Of a DNA stretch of 64,000 nt, positions 41,251 to 49,981 are shown in pieces. Source of the stretch: Bacteroidales bacterium (GTDB taxonomy: Bacteria > Bacteroidota > Bacteroidia > Bacteroidales > UBA932); assembly GCA_017617475.1 (NCBI GenBank), contig JAFZWC010000082.1, positions 1 through 64,000 of the forward strand. The letters run 5' to 3'. Made by a program: the position numbers and the translations under genes. Under the pieces are notes generated by a model. It had not been told where the DNA came from. It saw only the letters and a list, made by a program, of their open reading frames with translations, and ran no database searches. Each line of letters opens with the position of its first letter. Within the stretch, counting starts at the first letter, position 1.

Positions 41251-43122
41251 TTAAAATCTCTTTTCCAGTTCATCGGCCCCTATGATGGCTATGATACGTT
41301 TGCCGGCCGATGTGAATTCGGGGTTATCGCTCTGCAGGAGGGCGTCTACCAGGCGCTGGGCCTCCAGGGGCGAAGTGATGCTGCGGGCGCTGCAGGCACC
41401 CAGGACGGCGAATTTCTGCGCCAGGCTTTGTTCCATTACGCCCGGCAGCGCGCCATGTTCGTCCTTCAGGATGAGGAGGATATCGGCCAGGAGGCTCTCT
41501 ACCTTCCCCTGCTCGGCGCTGTAACCTTCCGGAACGCCGCTCACCACCACGGTGTCGTTGCCGAAGGGGGCTATGTCGAAGCCCAGGCTTTTCAGGAGTT
41601 CCGCGTGCTCTTCCACAATCAGCCGGCCTTCCACACCCACGGGCACCTGCACGGGGAACAGCGCCGCCTGCGAAACGTGCGCATTGGCCGTAAGGGCCTT
41701 GAGGAAGCGGTCGTGCAGCAGGCGCTCCTGCGCACGGCGGATGTTCACAGCCATGACTCCCCCTGCGCTCTGAGTAAGGATGTACTTCCCTTGAACAATC
41801 AGGATTTGCGAAGTAGGCAGCGTGCGGTCTTCGAACAGAGCGCCGTAATTCTGGTTTTTGTCAACGTGCTGACCTGTGCTGTAGTGAGATACGCTCGCCC
41901 CTTCGGGGCTCGGTATGACAAAATCGTCTGTCATGCCAAAGCCTCCCTCTGTTATACCAGGGCCTCCCTCTGTCATACCGAGGCCGGAGGCCGAGTGTAT
42001 CTCATCCTCGAAAGGATTATAGTTCCAGTCTACCCCGGCGGTGGGAACGCTGGTGGGTCTGTATTCCTGAAAACGGGTGCTGATGACGGGAATCTCGGAA
42101 GCTTCGGGGTTGTCGAACTCGATGGAGCCGGCCACACCCACCTTGCCCAAGGCCTCTTTAACAGCTGCAAACACCGTCTGGAAGAGAATCTGGTCCTCTT
42201 CGAACTTAATTTCGGCCTTGGTGGGATGGATATTTACGTCCACGGTGGAAGGATCTACGTCCAGGTAGATGAAATAGGACGGGGTGCTGCCTTCCGGAAT
42301 CAGGTTCTCGTAAGCCTTCATCACGGCCTTGTGCAGCAGCGGGCTGCGGAAATATCGGCCGTTCACGAAGAAGAACTGGTTTCCCAGGGTCTTGCGGGCG
42401 CTTTCGGGCTTGCCGATGTATCCTTGAAGGCCGACGATGGAGGTGTTGGCCTCAATGTCCACGATATCCCCCACGACGGCGGGGCCCAGCAGGTCCTGAA
42501 TGCGGAATTTGAAACTGGGGGCGGGCTTCACCACGTGGATTTCCTTGCCGTTGTGCGTGAGGGTGAAGGCAATGTCCGGACGGGTGAGCGCCACGCGCTG
42601 GAACTCTTCCACAATGTGGCGGAGCTCCACGTTGTCGCTCTTGAGGAACTTGCGGCGGGCGGGGATGTTGTAGAAAAGGTTGCGCACGGCTATATTGGTG
42701 CCCACAGGGCAGGAAACCTCCCTCGTACCCTTGTTCTCCGAGGCAGCCATGGTGACCTCGACGCCCAGCTCTTCGGACGCCTGCCGCGTACGCAGCGTCA
42801 CCTCGGCCACGGCTACGATGGAAGCCAGGGCCTCGCCGCGGAAACCGAAGGTAAGGATATGGTGCAGGTCTTCGGCCGATGCCAGCTTGGACGTGGCGTG
42901 CCGCTCGAAGCACAGCACGGCGTCGTCAGGCGTCATGCCGCAGCCGTTGTCTATGACCTGGATGAGCGTGCGCCCGGCGTCGGCCACCACCACTTTGATG
43001 TCCGTGGCACCGGCGTCCACCGCATTCTCCATGAGTTCCTTAACCACCGAGGCAGGCCTTTGAACGACCTCCCCGGCAGCTATCATGTCTGCGATATTTT
43101 TTGGTAATATCCTTAACTCCAT
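41251..43122 (-). CDS. mutL: DNA mismatch repair protein MutL
   Basis: 623 residues. GHKL ATPase: ELMENAVDAGATDIKV, DNGCGMTPDD, ATSKLASAEDLHHILTFGFRGEALASI; then NLFYNIPARRKFLKS and the linker before the C-terminal dimerisation domain (from about 440). No DQHA(x)2E(x)4E endonuclease motif is apparent at the C-terminus by eye. Residues about 373-412 are encoded by an inverted REP pair (repeat at 41886-42003) and give a Gly/Met/Thr-rich stretch in the disordered linker. Second gene of a seven-gene operon. Confidence 0.94.
   Translation of the reverse strand: MELRILPKNIADMIAAGEVVQRPASVVKELMENAVDAGATDIKVVVADAGRTLIQVIDNGCGMTPDDAVLCFERHATSKLASAEDLHHILTFGFRGEALASIVAVAEVTLRTRQASEELGVEVTMAASENKGTREVSCPVGTNIAVRNLFYNIPARRKFLKSDNVELRHIVEEFQRVALTRPDIAFTLTHNGKEIHVVKPAPSFKFRIQDLLGPAVVGDIVDIEANTSIVGLQGYIGKPESARKTLGNQFFFVNGRYFRSPLLHKAVMKAYENLIPEGSTPSYFIYLDVDPSTVDVNIHPTKAEIKFEEDQILFQTVFAAVKEALGKVGVAGSIEFDNPEASEIPVISTRFQEYRPTSVPTAGVDWNYNPFEDEIHSASGLGMTEGGPGITEGGFGMTDDFVIPSPEGASVSHYSTGQHVDKNQNYGALFEDRTLPTSQILIVQGKYILTQSAGGVMAVNIRRAQERLLHDRFLKALTANAHVSQAALFPVQVPVGVEGRLIVEEHAELLKSLGFDIAPFGNDTVVVSGVPEGYSAEQGKVESLLADILLILKDEHGALPGVMEQSLAQKFAVLGACSARSITSPLEAQRLVDALLQSDNPEFTSAGKRIIAIIGADELEKRF
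41886..42003. repeat. Inverted REP-like pair inside mutL (in frame)
   Basis: 41886-41920 (GAGATACGCTCGCC...GGTATGACA) and 41971-42003 (TGTCATACCGAGG...GTATCTC) in opposite orientation, with further TCTGTCAT/GTTATACC half copies between. Reading frame is kept through the whole insert. Confidence 0.75.
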
Positions 43123-43433
43123 TACAGCATCTCAAAGAATTTGGCCATGTAGATGAGGACCACCACTATCAGGACCAGGGTAACCAGGGTGATGATGGTG
43201 TGGGCCTTGCCCATGGAGGAACGGGTGCGCTGATAGTTGCCGTTACGGAAAGCGCCCCGCAGGCTGCTGCCGGGCACATACTCTCCACTTTCACGGGCTT
43301 TCTCGTTGGTGCCGTCCACGTCTCCGAACATCTGGCGCCGCTTCTCCTCCTCGGGGTCGTAGTAGCGGGGCTTGTAGTTGAATACGCGGTGCGGCTGATT
43401 GCCGAAAAATCCGAAATTGAACAAACTGGCCAT
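43122..43433 (-). CDS. Small membrane protein ahead of mutL, unknown function
   Basis: 103 residues. Soluble, Arg/Tyr-rich N-terminal part (NYKPRYYDPEEEKRRQMFGD) and one C-terminal membrane helix (IITLVTLVLIVVVLIYMAKFF), so a tail-anchored protein. I recall it as a conserved Bacteroidota companion of mutL, without known function. Overlaps mutL by one base; promoter at 43453. Confidence 0.8.
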   Translation of the reverse strand: MASLFNFGFFGNQPHRVFNYKPRYYDPEEEKRRQMFGDVDGTNEKARESGEYVPGSSLRGAFRNGNYQRTRSSMGKAHTIITLVTLVLIVVVLIYMAKFFEML

Positions 43434-43452
43434 AAAGCAATTCTTTAGTCTA

Positions 43453-43460
43453 CAAATGTA
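43453..43460 (-). promoter_or_regulatory. -7 box TACATTTG, mutL operon
   Basis: TACATTTG on the minus strand, 19 nt before the ATG at 43433. Confidence 0.6.
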
Positions 43461-43499
43461 CCAAAAAATTGCTTTAAGTGCAAGGGGCCTGCCTTGGCC

Positions 43500-46250
43500 T
43501 TATTCCTGCGGTATCCGAATGATGACAGGAGGAGACAGCGGCGGGAACGAGGTGGCTGAACGCCCTGATTGACAGGATTTAGTCTGTGCCGATGCACGAT
43601 TCTTGGCATCATAGGACACAAATGCTTCGAAATCGTACTCCCATTCGGGCCCGTATGCCAGTTTATGGAGCCGGATCCAGATGGCTTCCCGCGAAGGGGC
43701 GTTGAAGGATTCCACCGTATTGTGATTCATGATGCTGTCCTCAGTGGGGCGCCAGGCTCCCTGCCAGTACGTACAGGCACCCTCGTAGACACCAATCTGC
43801 TCAGAATCGTACCGGGAATCGTTTATAAACGTTGCCCATTTAACACGGGTGGGATCACTCGTAAAGTCTACATTCTTCCACCAGCCACGGGGAACCATCG
43901 CCTTCCTTTCGTCAATGACGGACTGTAAGATATAACCGTTCTCGGCATAAGAATACTCATCGTCCAATTTGGCGAATCCGTGACCGCCCACCTCGTGGTG
44001 CACCAGGTACGATAATGTCTCCTCGTTGCGGCATGCCGGGAAGTAAGAGATGGTAAGGCCGGAGCCATAGTCTCCCTGCCCCTGGGACCACACCATATGG
44101 CACACTCCGCCATAATAATCGCGGTTCATGAGCACAACGACGGTTGTCTCATCCAAAGAGCCGGGGATGGCTGCTGAAAGATAATTATACACAGCCGTAT
44201 CGTTACCGCCGACGTCCGTTCCATGGAACCATCCTCCCAAAGCCGTCTCGTTACCCTCCATATACCCCTCATTCACGGACACGGCTTCTATCACATATAC
44301 ATTGAACATGTTTCGGAACGATTTGTAAGGCTCGACGGAGAAGAAAGCATCGACCGCCCGATTCATATCGGCAGCATACTTCCCAGAGGCAATTTGACGG
44401 TCCGAGTAGGCATCTCCCATAAACACCAGGTCGATGCCCTTTCCTTCCGTAGCCGTTTGTAACACGTTCACTTTCCCGTCATGGGAGAAATCCGAAGAAG
44501 AATATCGGTCCGGCTGCGGCGTAGCGCCCATATGATCCCGCAGCCAGTCCTTAATCAAATAACAATTATCACTGACATCGGAACTGAAAACCAATCGGCC
44601 ATTCTTATCCAAGACATGCACACACGGGTATTCCGAGCAGCTGATGACATGGGGCTCAACTCCGTCCACACAATAAGCGACATAGGTTCTCCACGGGATG
44701 CCGAATGTATCCATCGCCGAACGAATCTTATCCGTATCGTATTCATCCCCGTAATTACAAGCTATCACCTCGAACCCATGATCTTTATATGCCTCATACG
44801 CCTCCCTTAGGACAGGGGTATAATACTCGGCCGCCGGACACCCGGACCACCAGAGGAAAATGGCCGTGTATTTATTCTTGGCACACTCGTCCAACAGATT
44901 AAAAGGTTTACCATCCAAATCAACATCAGAAAAAGGTGTCGGAAAAACGGAAACATCTACCAGAGAATACTGGTTTTTCACCATAATCCAATTCCATTTT
45001 TTGTCATTCCATTCGGGATCCTCAAGATAACCGGCAGGTATAGTGCCTGACAGGTGGTTCTCGAATAGCCACGACTCTTTAAGATAACCGGGATAATTGT
45101 CGGGAATTACTCCCTCGATAAGATTCCCCGTTACGTTGATATAATACAGGTTCCTCATTTCTGCCAGTTCGGGAGGTAGGGTTCCGCCTATTTTGTTGCC
45201 ATGGAGAGACAAACCCGTCAACCCTGTCAGCTTAGCCAGTTCGGGAGTCAGGGAACCGGTCAGATTATTATTCTGTAAGTCAATATTGATAACCAGCCCC
45301 ATCTCTTCCCGAATGCCATACCACGTTGAGATGGGCGCATCCGTACACCAGTTCGTATTGGTTATCCAATTGTCTCCGCCTGTTGCCTGGTAAAAAGCCG
45401 TCAGGACGGCCCGCTGGTCAAATATCTCTTCCTGCGTCATCTCTGAGGTATCGACTTCATAGCTATACATGCACCCTCTGCGGGCATCCAATCTTTTCCG
45501 GGTCATTTTGGAAAGATGGGCCAATATGTTTTCCTGCTCCCTGTCGACCTGCATGAGCTCCAGGGTGAACCCATCCGGCATGGCACACTCTGGAATGGCG
45601 AAGAAATACTCGGCCTTCCTTTCCTGATCCAAGTCCAAATCCTGATAATTGGTCAGACGAAAAGATTCATCCATGGTCTCTGGTATGGCCAAGACCGGTT
45701 TTTCGTTTTTCAGGTCGATGGTGCCGAATCCGTTTATCCTCTCTTGACCATTGTTGGACACACGCACAAGATTGTACTGGCCTTCCCCCGTGATAGTAAA
45801 GTGCAGAATAGCACACGTTTGCTTGAATGTCAATTGGTTATCTGTACTTTGGGCCACCATCGGAGCCGTCAGTCGATTCCCTTCAGTATAGATGGGTTTC
45901 ACCTCCATAATGAGGGACTCCTTGTCCAGGTAACAGACACTTCCGTCGTATGGGTAATATGCATAAAACGTATTCCCCGATATGGATCCCCCACGGAAGG
46001 CACTTATTCCATCCCATTCAAAAGCAACCCCCTCTTTCTGGATATCGCTGATAACAAGGATGCAATCTCCTTCCTCCCATCGCACCAAACCCTCCGTGTC
46101 AATGAGTGATTTTACATCAGAACCCAGAATGCTAGCCGTAAAACTGTCGTATGTCCGGACGTCCGTTTCATCGATAGGGTTCGTCTCCATGGAACACGAA
46201 GCAACCGACAGGACCAGGAATGAAAGTACTATATTTCTGACTATTCTCAT
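43500..46250 (-). CDS. Multimodular lipoprotein: fimbrillin-like, LRR, thioredoxin-fold, M64 peptidase
   Basis: 916 residues. Lipobox LSFLVLSVASCSMET. About 25-265: fimbrillin-like beta region. About 280-420: plant-type leucine-rich repeats with the cap FYQATGGDNWITNTNWC and repeats LTGLSLHGNKIGGTLPPELA. About 430-565: thioredoxin fold, with the active-site position reading WWSGCPAAEYY, one Cys only, so no disulfide exchange expected. About 590-890: peptidase M64 (IgA-peptidase-like) with HEVGGHGFAKLDDEY near 748, giving His, His and Glu/Asp zinc ligands. C-terminus is proline-rich. Follows the BIG2 lipoprotein gene by 13 bases. Surface protease function is inferred. Confidence 0.85.
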   Translation of the reverse strand: MRIVRNIVLSFLVLSVASCSMETNPIDETDVRTYDSFTASILGSDVKSLIDTEGLVRWEEGDCILVISDIQKEGVAFEWDGISAFRGGSISGNTFYAYYPYDGSVCYLDKESLIMEVKPIYTEGNRLTAPMVAQSTDNQLTFKQTCAILHFTITGEGQYNLVRVSNNGQERINGFGTIDLKNEKPVLAIPETMDESFRLTNYQDLDLDQERKAEYFFAIPECAMPDGFTLELMQVDREQENILAHLSKMTRKRLDARRGCMYSYEVDTSEMTQEEIFDQRAVLTAFYQATGGDNWITNTNWCTDAPISTWYGIREEMGLVINIDLQNNNLTGSLTPELAKLTGLTGLSLHGNKIGGTLPPELAEMRNLYYINVTGNLIEGVIPDNYPGYLKESWLFENHLSGTIPAGYLEDPEWNDKKWNWIMVKNQYSLVDVSVFPTPFSDVDLDGKPFNLLDECAKNKYTAIFLWWSGCPAAEYYTPVLREAYEAYKDHGFEVIACNYGDEYDTDKIRSAMDTFGIPWRTYVAYCVDGVEPHVISCSEYPCVHVLDKNGRLVFSSDVSDNCYLIKDWLRDHMGATPQPDRYSSSDFSHDGKVNVLQTATEGKGIDLVFMGDAYSDRQIASGKYAADMNRAVDAFFSVEPYKSFRNMFNVYVIEAVSVNEGYMEGNETALGGWFHGTDVGGNDTAVYNYLSAAIPGSLDETTVVVLMNRDYYGGVCHMVWSQGQGDYGSGLTISYFPACRNEETLSYLVHHEVGGHGFAKLDDEYSYAENGYILQSVIDERKAMVPRGWWKNVDFTSDPTRVKWATFINDSRYDSEQIGVYEGACTYWQGAWRPTEDSIMNHNTVESFNAPSREAIWIRLHKLAYGPEWEYDFEAFVSYDAKNRASAQTKSCQSGRSATSFPPLSPPVIIRIPQE

Positions 46251-46263
46251 AATTCTTTAAGTC

Positions 46264-47172
46264 TTACCAGTTTCTGTGTTCATCGTTAAAACCTTCCGGC
46301 CTGTCCGGCTCCTTCACTGTCACACTGCAGGTGGTCGATTGTTCCCCTGCCTTTGCCGTGATGACGGCGGATCCAGCTTTCAGGGCCGTCACCTTGCCGT
46401 TTTCAACGGTAGCAACCGTGGCATCGGAGGTGCTCCACGTTACCGACTTGTTCGTGGCGTCGTCCGGTTTTACGGTAGCCGTTAGCGTCTCGCTTTCACC
46501 TTCCGTCAGCACCAGTTCCGACTTGCTTAGGGTAATAGAAGTGACCGCTATCACCTTTGCATCCACAGTCACGCTGCAAGTGGCCGATTGTTCCCCTGCC
46601 TTTGCTGTGATGACGGCGGATCCAGCTTTCAGGGCCGTCACCTTGCCGTTTTCAACGGTAGCAACCGTGGCATCGGAGGTGCTCCACGTTACCGTCTTGT
46701 CCGTGGCGTCGTCCGGTTTTACGGTAGCCGTTAGCGTCTCGCTTTCACCTTCCGTCAACACCAGTTCCGGCTTGCTTAGGGTAATAGAAGTGACCGCTAT
46801 CACCTTTGCATTCACAGTCACTTTACATGTGGCCGTTTTATCTCCCGCCTTCGCCGTAATGACAGCCGATCCGGCCTTCAGCGCCGTCACCTTGCCGTTC
46901 TCTACGGTAGCAACCGTGGCATCGGACGTGCTCCAGGTCACCGTCTTGTCCGTGGCGTCGTCCGGTTTTACGGTAGCCGTGAGCATCTCACTGCCGCCTT
47001 CCGTCAAAATAAGATCCGTTTTGTTCAAAGAAACAGACGTTACGGCAACAGTTTTAGGCTGATTATTCTGATGAGTATTGTTTCCCGGTTCTACGGCTTG
47101 AGGAGTACAAGAAGTAGAAATAGCCAAGAAAACAGCGGCCAATACACTCAACAAAGGGATTCGTTTAAGCAT
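46264..47172 (-). CDS. Lipoprotein with three BIG2 immunoglobulin-like repeats
   Basis: 302 residues from ATG 47172. Lipobox LAAVFLAISTSCTPQ. After an Asn/Gln-rich linker come three BIG2 domains of 82 residues each (VTSITLSKPELVLTEGESET ... TWSTSDATVATVENGKVTAL ... ITAKAGEQSATCSVTV). Units two and three are nearly identical in DNA, so a recent duplication is likely. Ends with a short charged tail NDEHRNW. BIG2 modules are surface adhesion or spacer domains. Gene order suggests it is co-expressed with the M64 peptidase. Confidence 0.85.
   Translation of the reverse strand: MLKRIPLLSVLAAVFLAISTSCTPQAVEPGNNTHQNNQPKTVAVTSVSLNKTDLILTEGGSEMLTATVKPDDATDKTVTWSTSDATVATVENGKVTALKAGSAVITAKAGDKTATCKVTVNAKVIAVTSITLSKPELVLTEGESETLTATVKPDDATDKTVTWSTSDATVATVENGKVTALKAGSAVITAKAGEQSATCSVTVDAKVIAVTSITLSKSELVLTEGESETLTATVKPDDATNKSVTWSTSDATVATVENGKVTALKAGSAVITAKAGEQSTTCSVTVKEPDRPEGFNDEHRNW
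46315..47052 (-). repeat. Three 246-bp tandem repeats encoding BIG2 domains
   Basis: Units at about 46315-46560, 46561-46806 and 46807-47052. The first two differ at only a few positions; the third (nearest the N-terminus) is more diverged. Copy number may vary between strains by slippage or recombination. Confidence 0.8.
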
Positions 47173-47275
47173 AGGGTTAGTGTTTGATGCAATAAAGTTA
47201 AGCATTTTCTTTGAATGCTTCAAAACCAAGGAGGCGCATGGCGTGGACGTAACGGATTGATTTACCGAAAAGTAA

Positions 47276-47313
47276 GCAAAGTCCCCTGGTCGATTTTGAT
47301 CAAGGGACTTTGC
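47276..47313 (-). terminator. Hairpin after the P-type ATPase gene
   Basis: GCAAAGTCCC arms (perfect 10-bp inverted repeat) around an 18-base loop; on the minus strand followed by TTACTTTT. It lies 40 bases after the ATPase stop codon and before the start region of the BIG2 gene. Confidence 0.6.
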
Positions 47314-47352
47314 ATAATGCTCTGTGGGACAACTTGTTACTCCCACGCGAAG

Positions 47353-49242
47353 TCACGCCTTCAGCGCCCGCATGGCGTTGAGGACGGCCAGGACGGTCAC
47401 TCCCACGTCGGCGAAGACGGCCATCCACATGGTGGCGATACCCAGGGCGGCCAGAAGAAGCACCAGGACTTTTATGCCGATGGCAAAGCCGATGTTCTCC
47501 TTGGCGATGCGCAGGGTGCGGCGGGCAATCTTGATGGCAAGGGCAATCTTGGAAGGCTGGTCGTCCATGAGCACCACGTCGGCGGCTTCGATGGCGGCGT
47601 CGCTGCCCAGGGCGCCCATGGCGATGCCCACATCGGCGCGGGTCAGCACCGGAGCGTCGTTGATGCCGTCGCCCACGAAGGCCAGGGTGCCTTCTTTCAG
47701 CAGTTTCTCCACTTCGCTCACCTTGTCGGCCGGCAGCAGCTGGGCGTGGTATTCATTGACGCCCAGGGTTTTGGCTACAGAGGCGGCCACGGCTTCCTGA
47801 TCACCAGTGAGCATGACGGTCTTTGCCACGCCGGCAGCCTTGAGGGCGGCAATGCCCTGGGCCGAATCGGCCTTGATGCGGTCGCTGATGACAATGTGAC
47901 CCAGATATTCGCCGTCCATGGCCACGTGGATGATGGTACCCTCATGGTGGCAGGGATGCCAGCCGGCGCCTTCGGCCTCCATCAGCTTGCTGTTACCCAC
48001 GGCCACACGTTTGCCGTTCACCCGGGCGATTACTCCGTGACCGGCGGTTTCTTCAACGCCTTCGACACTGCAGTCATCGGCCTCATTGGGATAGGCATTG
48101 CGCAGCGCCATGGCAATGGGATGCGTGGAGTGACGCTCCACATGGGCCGCCATGTGCAGGAGTTCCTGCTGGTCAATCACTTCCGGATGCACGGCCGTTA
48201 CCTCGAACACGCCTTCGGTAAGGGTTCCGGTCTTGTCGAAGACCACCGTCTTTACCTGTGCCAGGGTATCCACCAGGTTGGAGCCTTTGATGAGGATGCC
48301 CTTGCGGGAAGCGCCTCCCAGTCCGCCGAAGAAGGTGAGCGGCACGGAGATGACCAGGGCGCACGGGCAGGAGACCACCAGGAACATGAGGCCCCTGTAA
48401 ATCCACGTGGCCCATTCGCCGGTAATGAGACCGGGAACCACGGCGATGAGAACGGCCAGCGCCACCACAATAGGTGTATAGATGCGGGCAAACTTGGTTA
48501 TGAAGCTCTCGCTCTTGGATTTGGCCGATGCTGCATTCTCCACCAGATCCAGGATCTTGGCGGCGGTGGATTCGCCGAAGGCCTTGGTGGTTCTCACGCG
48601 CAGAACACCGCTCAGGTTCACGCAGCCGGAGAGGATTTCGTCACCCTCGTGGATGCTGCGGGGCACGCTCTCGCCGGTAAGGGCCACGGTGTCCAGGCTG
48701 GATTTACCTTCCAGCACCACGCCGTCCATGGGCACCTTTTCGCCCGGCTGGATGAGGATAATCTCTCCCACCGCCACTTCCTCGGGCTTTACGGTTTCCA
48801 GCTTGCCGTCGCGCTCAACGTGTGCGGTGTCGGGCCGGATGTCCATGAGGTGCGAGATGCTCTTGCGGCTTCGGCCTTCGGCCATTTCCTCGAAGAGCTC
48901 GCCCACCTGGAAGAACAGCATCACAAACACGGACTCGGGGAACTGCGTCTCGGCCCCCGGCATGAAGCCGATGCCCAGCGCGCCCAGCGTGGCCACGCTC
49001 ATGAGGAAGTCCTCGCTCAGGGCTTCGCCTTCGAAGAGTCCTTCGGCCGCTTCCTTCAGCGTATCCAGGCCCACCACCAGATAGGGCACCAGAAACAGCA
49101 GCAAATACTGCCAGGTGGCCCAGTCGGTGCGTTTCTCTATTAAAACGGCAATAATGAGGAGGACGGTAGCGGCAATGATTTTGAATAAACGGCCCTTGCC
49201 TTCCTCTTCCTCGTGGTGATTATGTTCGTGATGATGTGCCAT
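47353..49242 (-). CDS. zntA: Zn/Cd/Pb-type heavy-metal P1B-ATPase
   Basis: 629 residues from ATG 49242. No HMA domain; instead a His/Glu-rich N-terminus HHHEHNHHEEEEG that can bind zinc. P-type hallmarks: phosphorylation DKTGTLTEG, TGES (LTGESVPRS), GDGINDAPVL hinge and the P1B metal motif SCPCALVIS in helix 6. Eight membrane helices. Substrate assigned as Zn/Cd/Pb from the CPC motif, His-rich start and missing copper features; this is inference. Promoter region has two inverted repeats. Confidence 0.9.
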   Translation of the reverse strand: MAHHHEHNHHEEEEGKGRLFKIIAATVLLIIAVLIEKRTDWATWQYLLLFLVPYLVVGLDTLKEAAEGLFEGEALSEDFLMSVATLGALGIGFMPGAETQFPESVFVMLFFQVGELFEEMAEGRSRKSISHLMDIRPDTAHVERDGKLETVKPEEVAVGEIILIQPGEKVPMDGVVLEGKSSLDTVALTGESVPRSIHEGDEILSGCVNLSGVLRVRTTKAFGESTAAKILDLVENAASAKSKSESFITKFARIYTPIVVALAVLIAVVPGLITGEWATWIYRGLMFLVVSCPCALVISVPLTFFGGLGGASRKGILIKGSNLVDTLAQVKTVVFDKTGTLTEGVFEVTAVHPEVIDQQELLHMAAHVERHSTHPIAMALRNAYPNEADDCSVEGVEETAGHGVIARVNGKRVAVGNSKLMEAEGAGWHPCHHEGTIIHVAMDGEYLGHIVISDRIKADSAQGIAALKAAGVAKTVMLTGDQEAVAASVAKTLGVNEYHAQLLPADKVSEVEKLLKEGTLAFVGDGINDAPVLTRADVGIAMGALGSDAAIEAADVVLMDDQPSKIALAIKIARRTLRIAKENIGFAIGIKVLVLLLAALGIATMWMAVFADVGVTVLAVLNAMRALKA

Positions 49243-49263
49243 AGTCTGTACCTTTAACTGCTG

Positions 49264-49271
49264 CAAAGGTA
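49264..49271 (-). promoter_or_regulatory. -7 box TACCTTTG, metal ATPase
   Basis: TACCTTTG, 21 nt, ATG 49242. Confidence 0.6.
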
Positions 49272-49297
49272 CGGACCATTCCGTGCAACCGGGTTGC
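49271..49297. promoter_or_regulatory. Two adjacent inverted repeats at the metal ATPase promoter
   Basis: ACGGA-CCAT-TCCGT (49271-49284) and GCAAC-CGG-GTTGC (49285-49297) fill the space between the -7 box and the -33 region. Likely operator for a metal-responsive regulator not encoded here. Confidence 0.4.
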
Positions 49298-49302
49298 GAA
49301 TG

Positions 49303-49977
49303 TTATTTCCGAGCCAGGCGGACGGCGCCAACGGCCAGCAACACCTGCGCAATCACGTAAGTGGACATGATTACAAACTCGCGCAGGGCGAACTCCACCA
49401 CGCCGAAGGTGCCGGCGGCAATGAGGCTGTCGGAGAAGGTAAAGAGCAGGGAGCCGGCGAAGAGGATGGCCCAGGTACTCTTGTCCTTGAGACGGACCAG
49501 GCCACAGAAGGTGCTGAAAATAAGCAGCATAAGCATGAAGCCATAGACGGCCATGGGCGGCAGCAGGGCCCCGCTCACGTGGAGCAGCTTAATGAGGCCG
49601 AAGACCAGCCCCAGCATGGCCACCACGCCCGCAGACCAGCCTGCCCATCCCAGTCCCTTCCAGGACTCTCCGCCAAAGATGCACACATAGAAGATGTGGC
49701 CGATGAGGAAGGCGCCGATGCCCCCGGCGAACAGCGGGAAGGCACTACTGAGCAGACAGATGTCTCCGGCGCAACCAAAGAGTTCGGCGCAGATGAGGAG
49801 CGTCAGTTTGCGGCGGTCCAGCCTGTGGTCGATGGCATAGACCAGCACGCTGGCGGCCAGCAGAGGCATGATGGCGGGCTTTACGGCTGCGGCCAGCGCG
49901 TCATTTTCCATAAAGCGGCCGGCCCAGTTGAGCACGGCTACGATTACAAAAAACAGGGCGGGAATGTTCCGTTTCAT
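49303..49977 (-). CDS. Lysoplasmalogenase-like (YhhN/TMEM86 family) membrane protein
   Basis: 224 residues, about eight hydrophobic helices. The YhhN family features are present: AAAVKPAIMPLLAASVLVYA, AELFGCAGDICLLSS (conserved GD), GAFLIGHIFYVCIF and LFTFSDSLIAAGTF with the conserved FxxSD. Mammalian members hydrolyse lysoplasmalogen vinyl ethers. It follows rsmE by 4 bases and is likely cotranscribed. Confidence 0.85.
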   Translation of the reverse strand: MKRNIPALFFVIVAVLNWAGRFMENDALAAAVKPAIMPLLAASVLVYAIDHRLDRRKLTLLICAELFGCAGDICLLSSAFPLFAGGIGAFLIGHIFYVCIFGGESWKGLGWAGWSAGVVAMLGLVFGLIKLLHVSGALLPPMAVYGFMLMLLIFSTFCGLVRLKDKSTWAILFAGSLLFTFSDSLIAAGTFGVVEFALREFVIMSTYVIAQVLLAVGAVRLARK

Positions 49978-49981
49978 AAGG

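Noticed and set aside
41242..43107. 621-codon open frame antisense to mutL
   Set aside because: Shadow; the sense strand has all MutL ATPase motifs.
46315..47052. Tandem repeats considered as a CRISPR array
   Set aside because: Units are 246 bp, coding and without spacers; they encode BIG2 domains. No CRISPR array or cas gene was seen in the window.
47215..49143. 642-codon open frame antisense to the metal ATPase
   Set aside because: His/Gly-rich shadow of a gene with complete P-type ATPase motifs.
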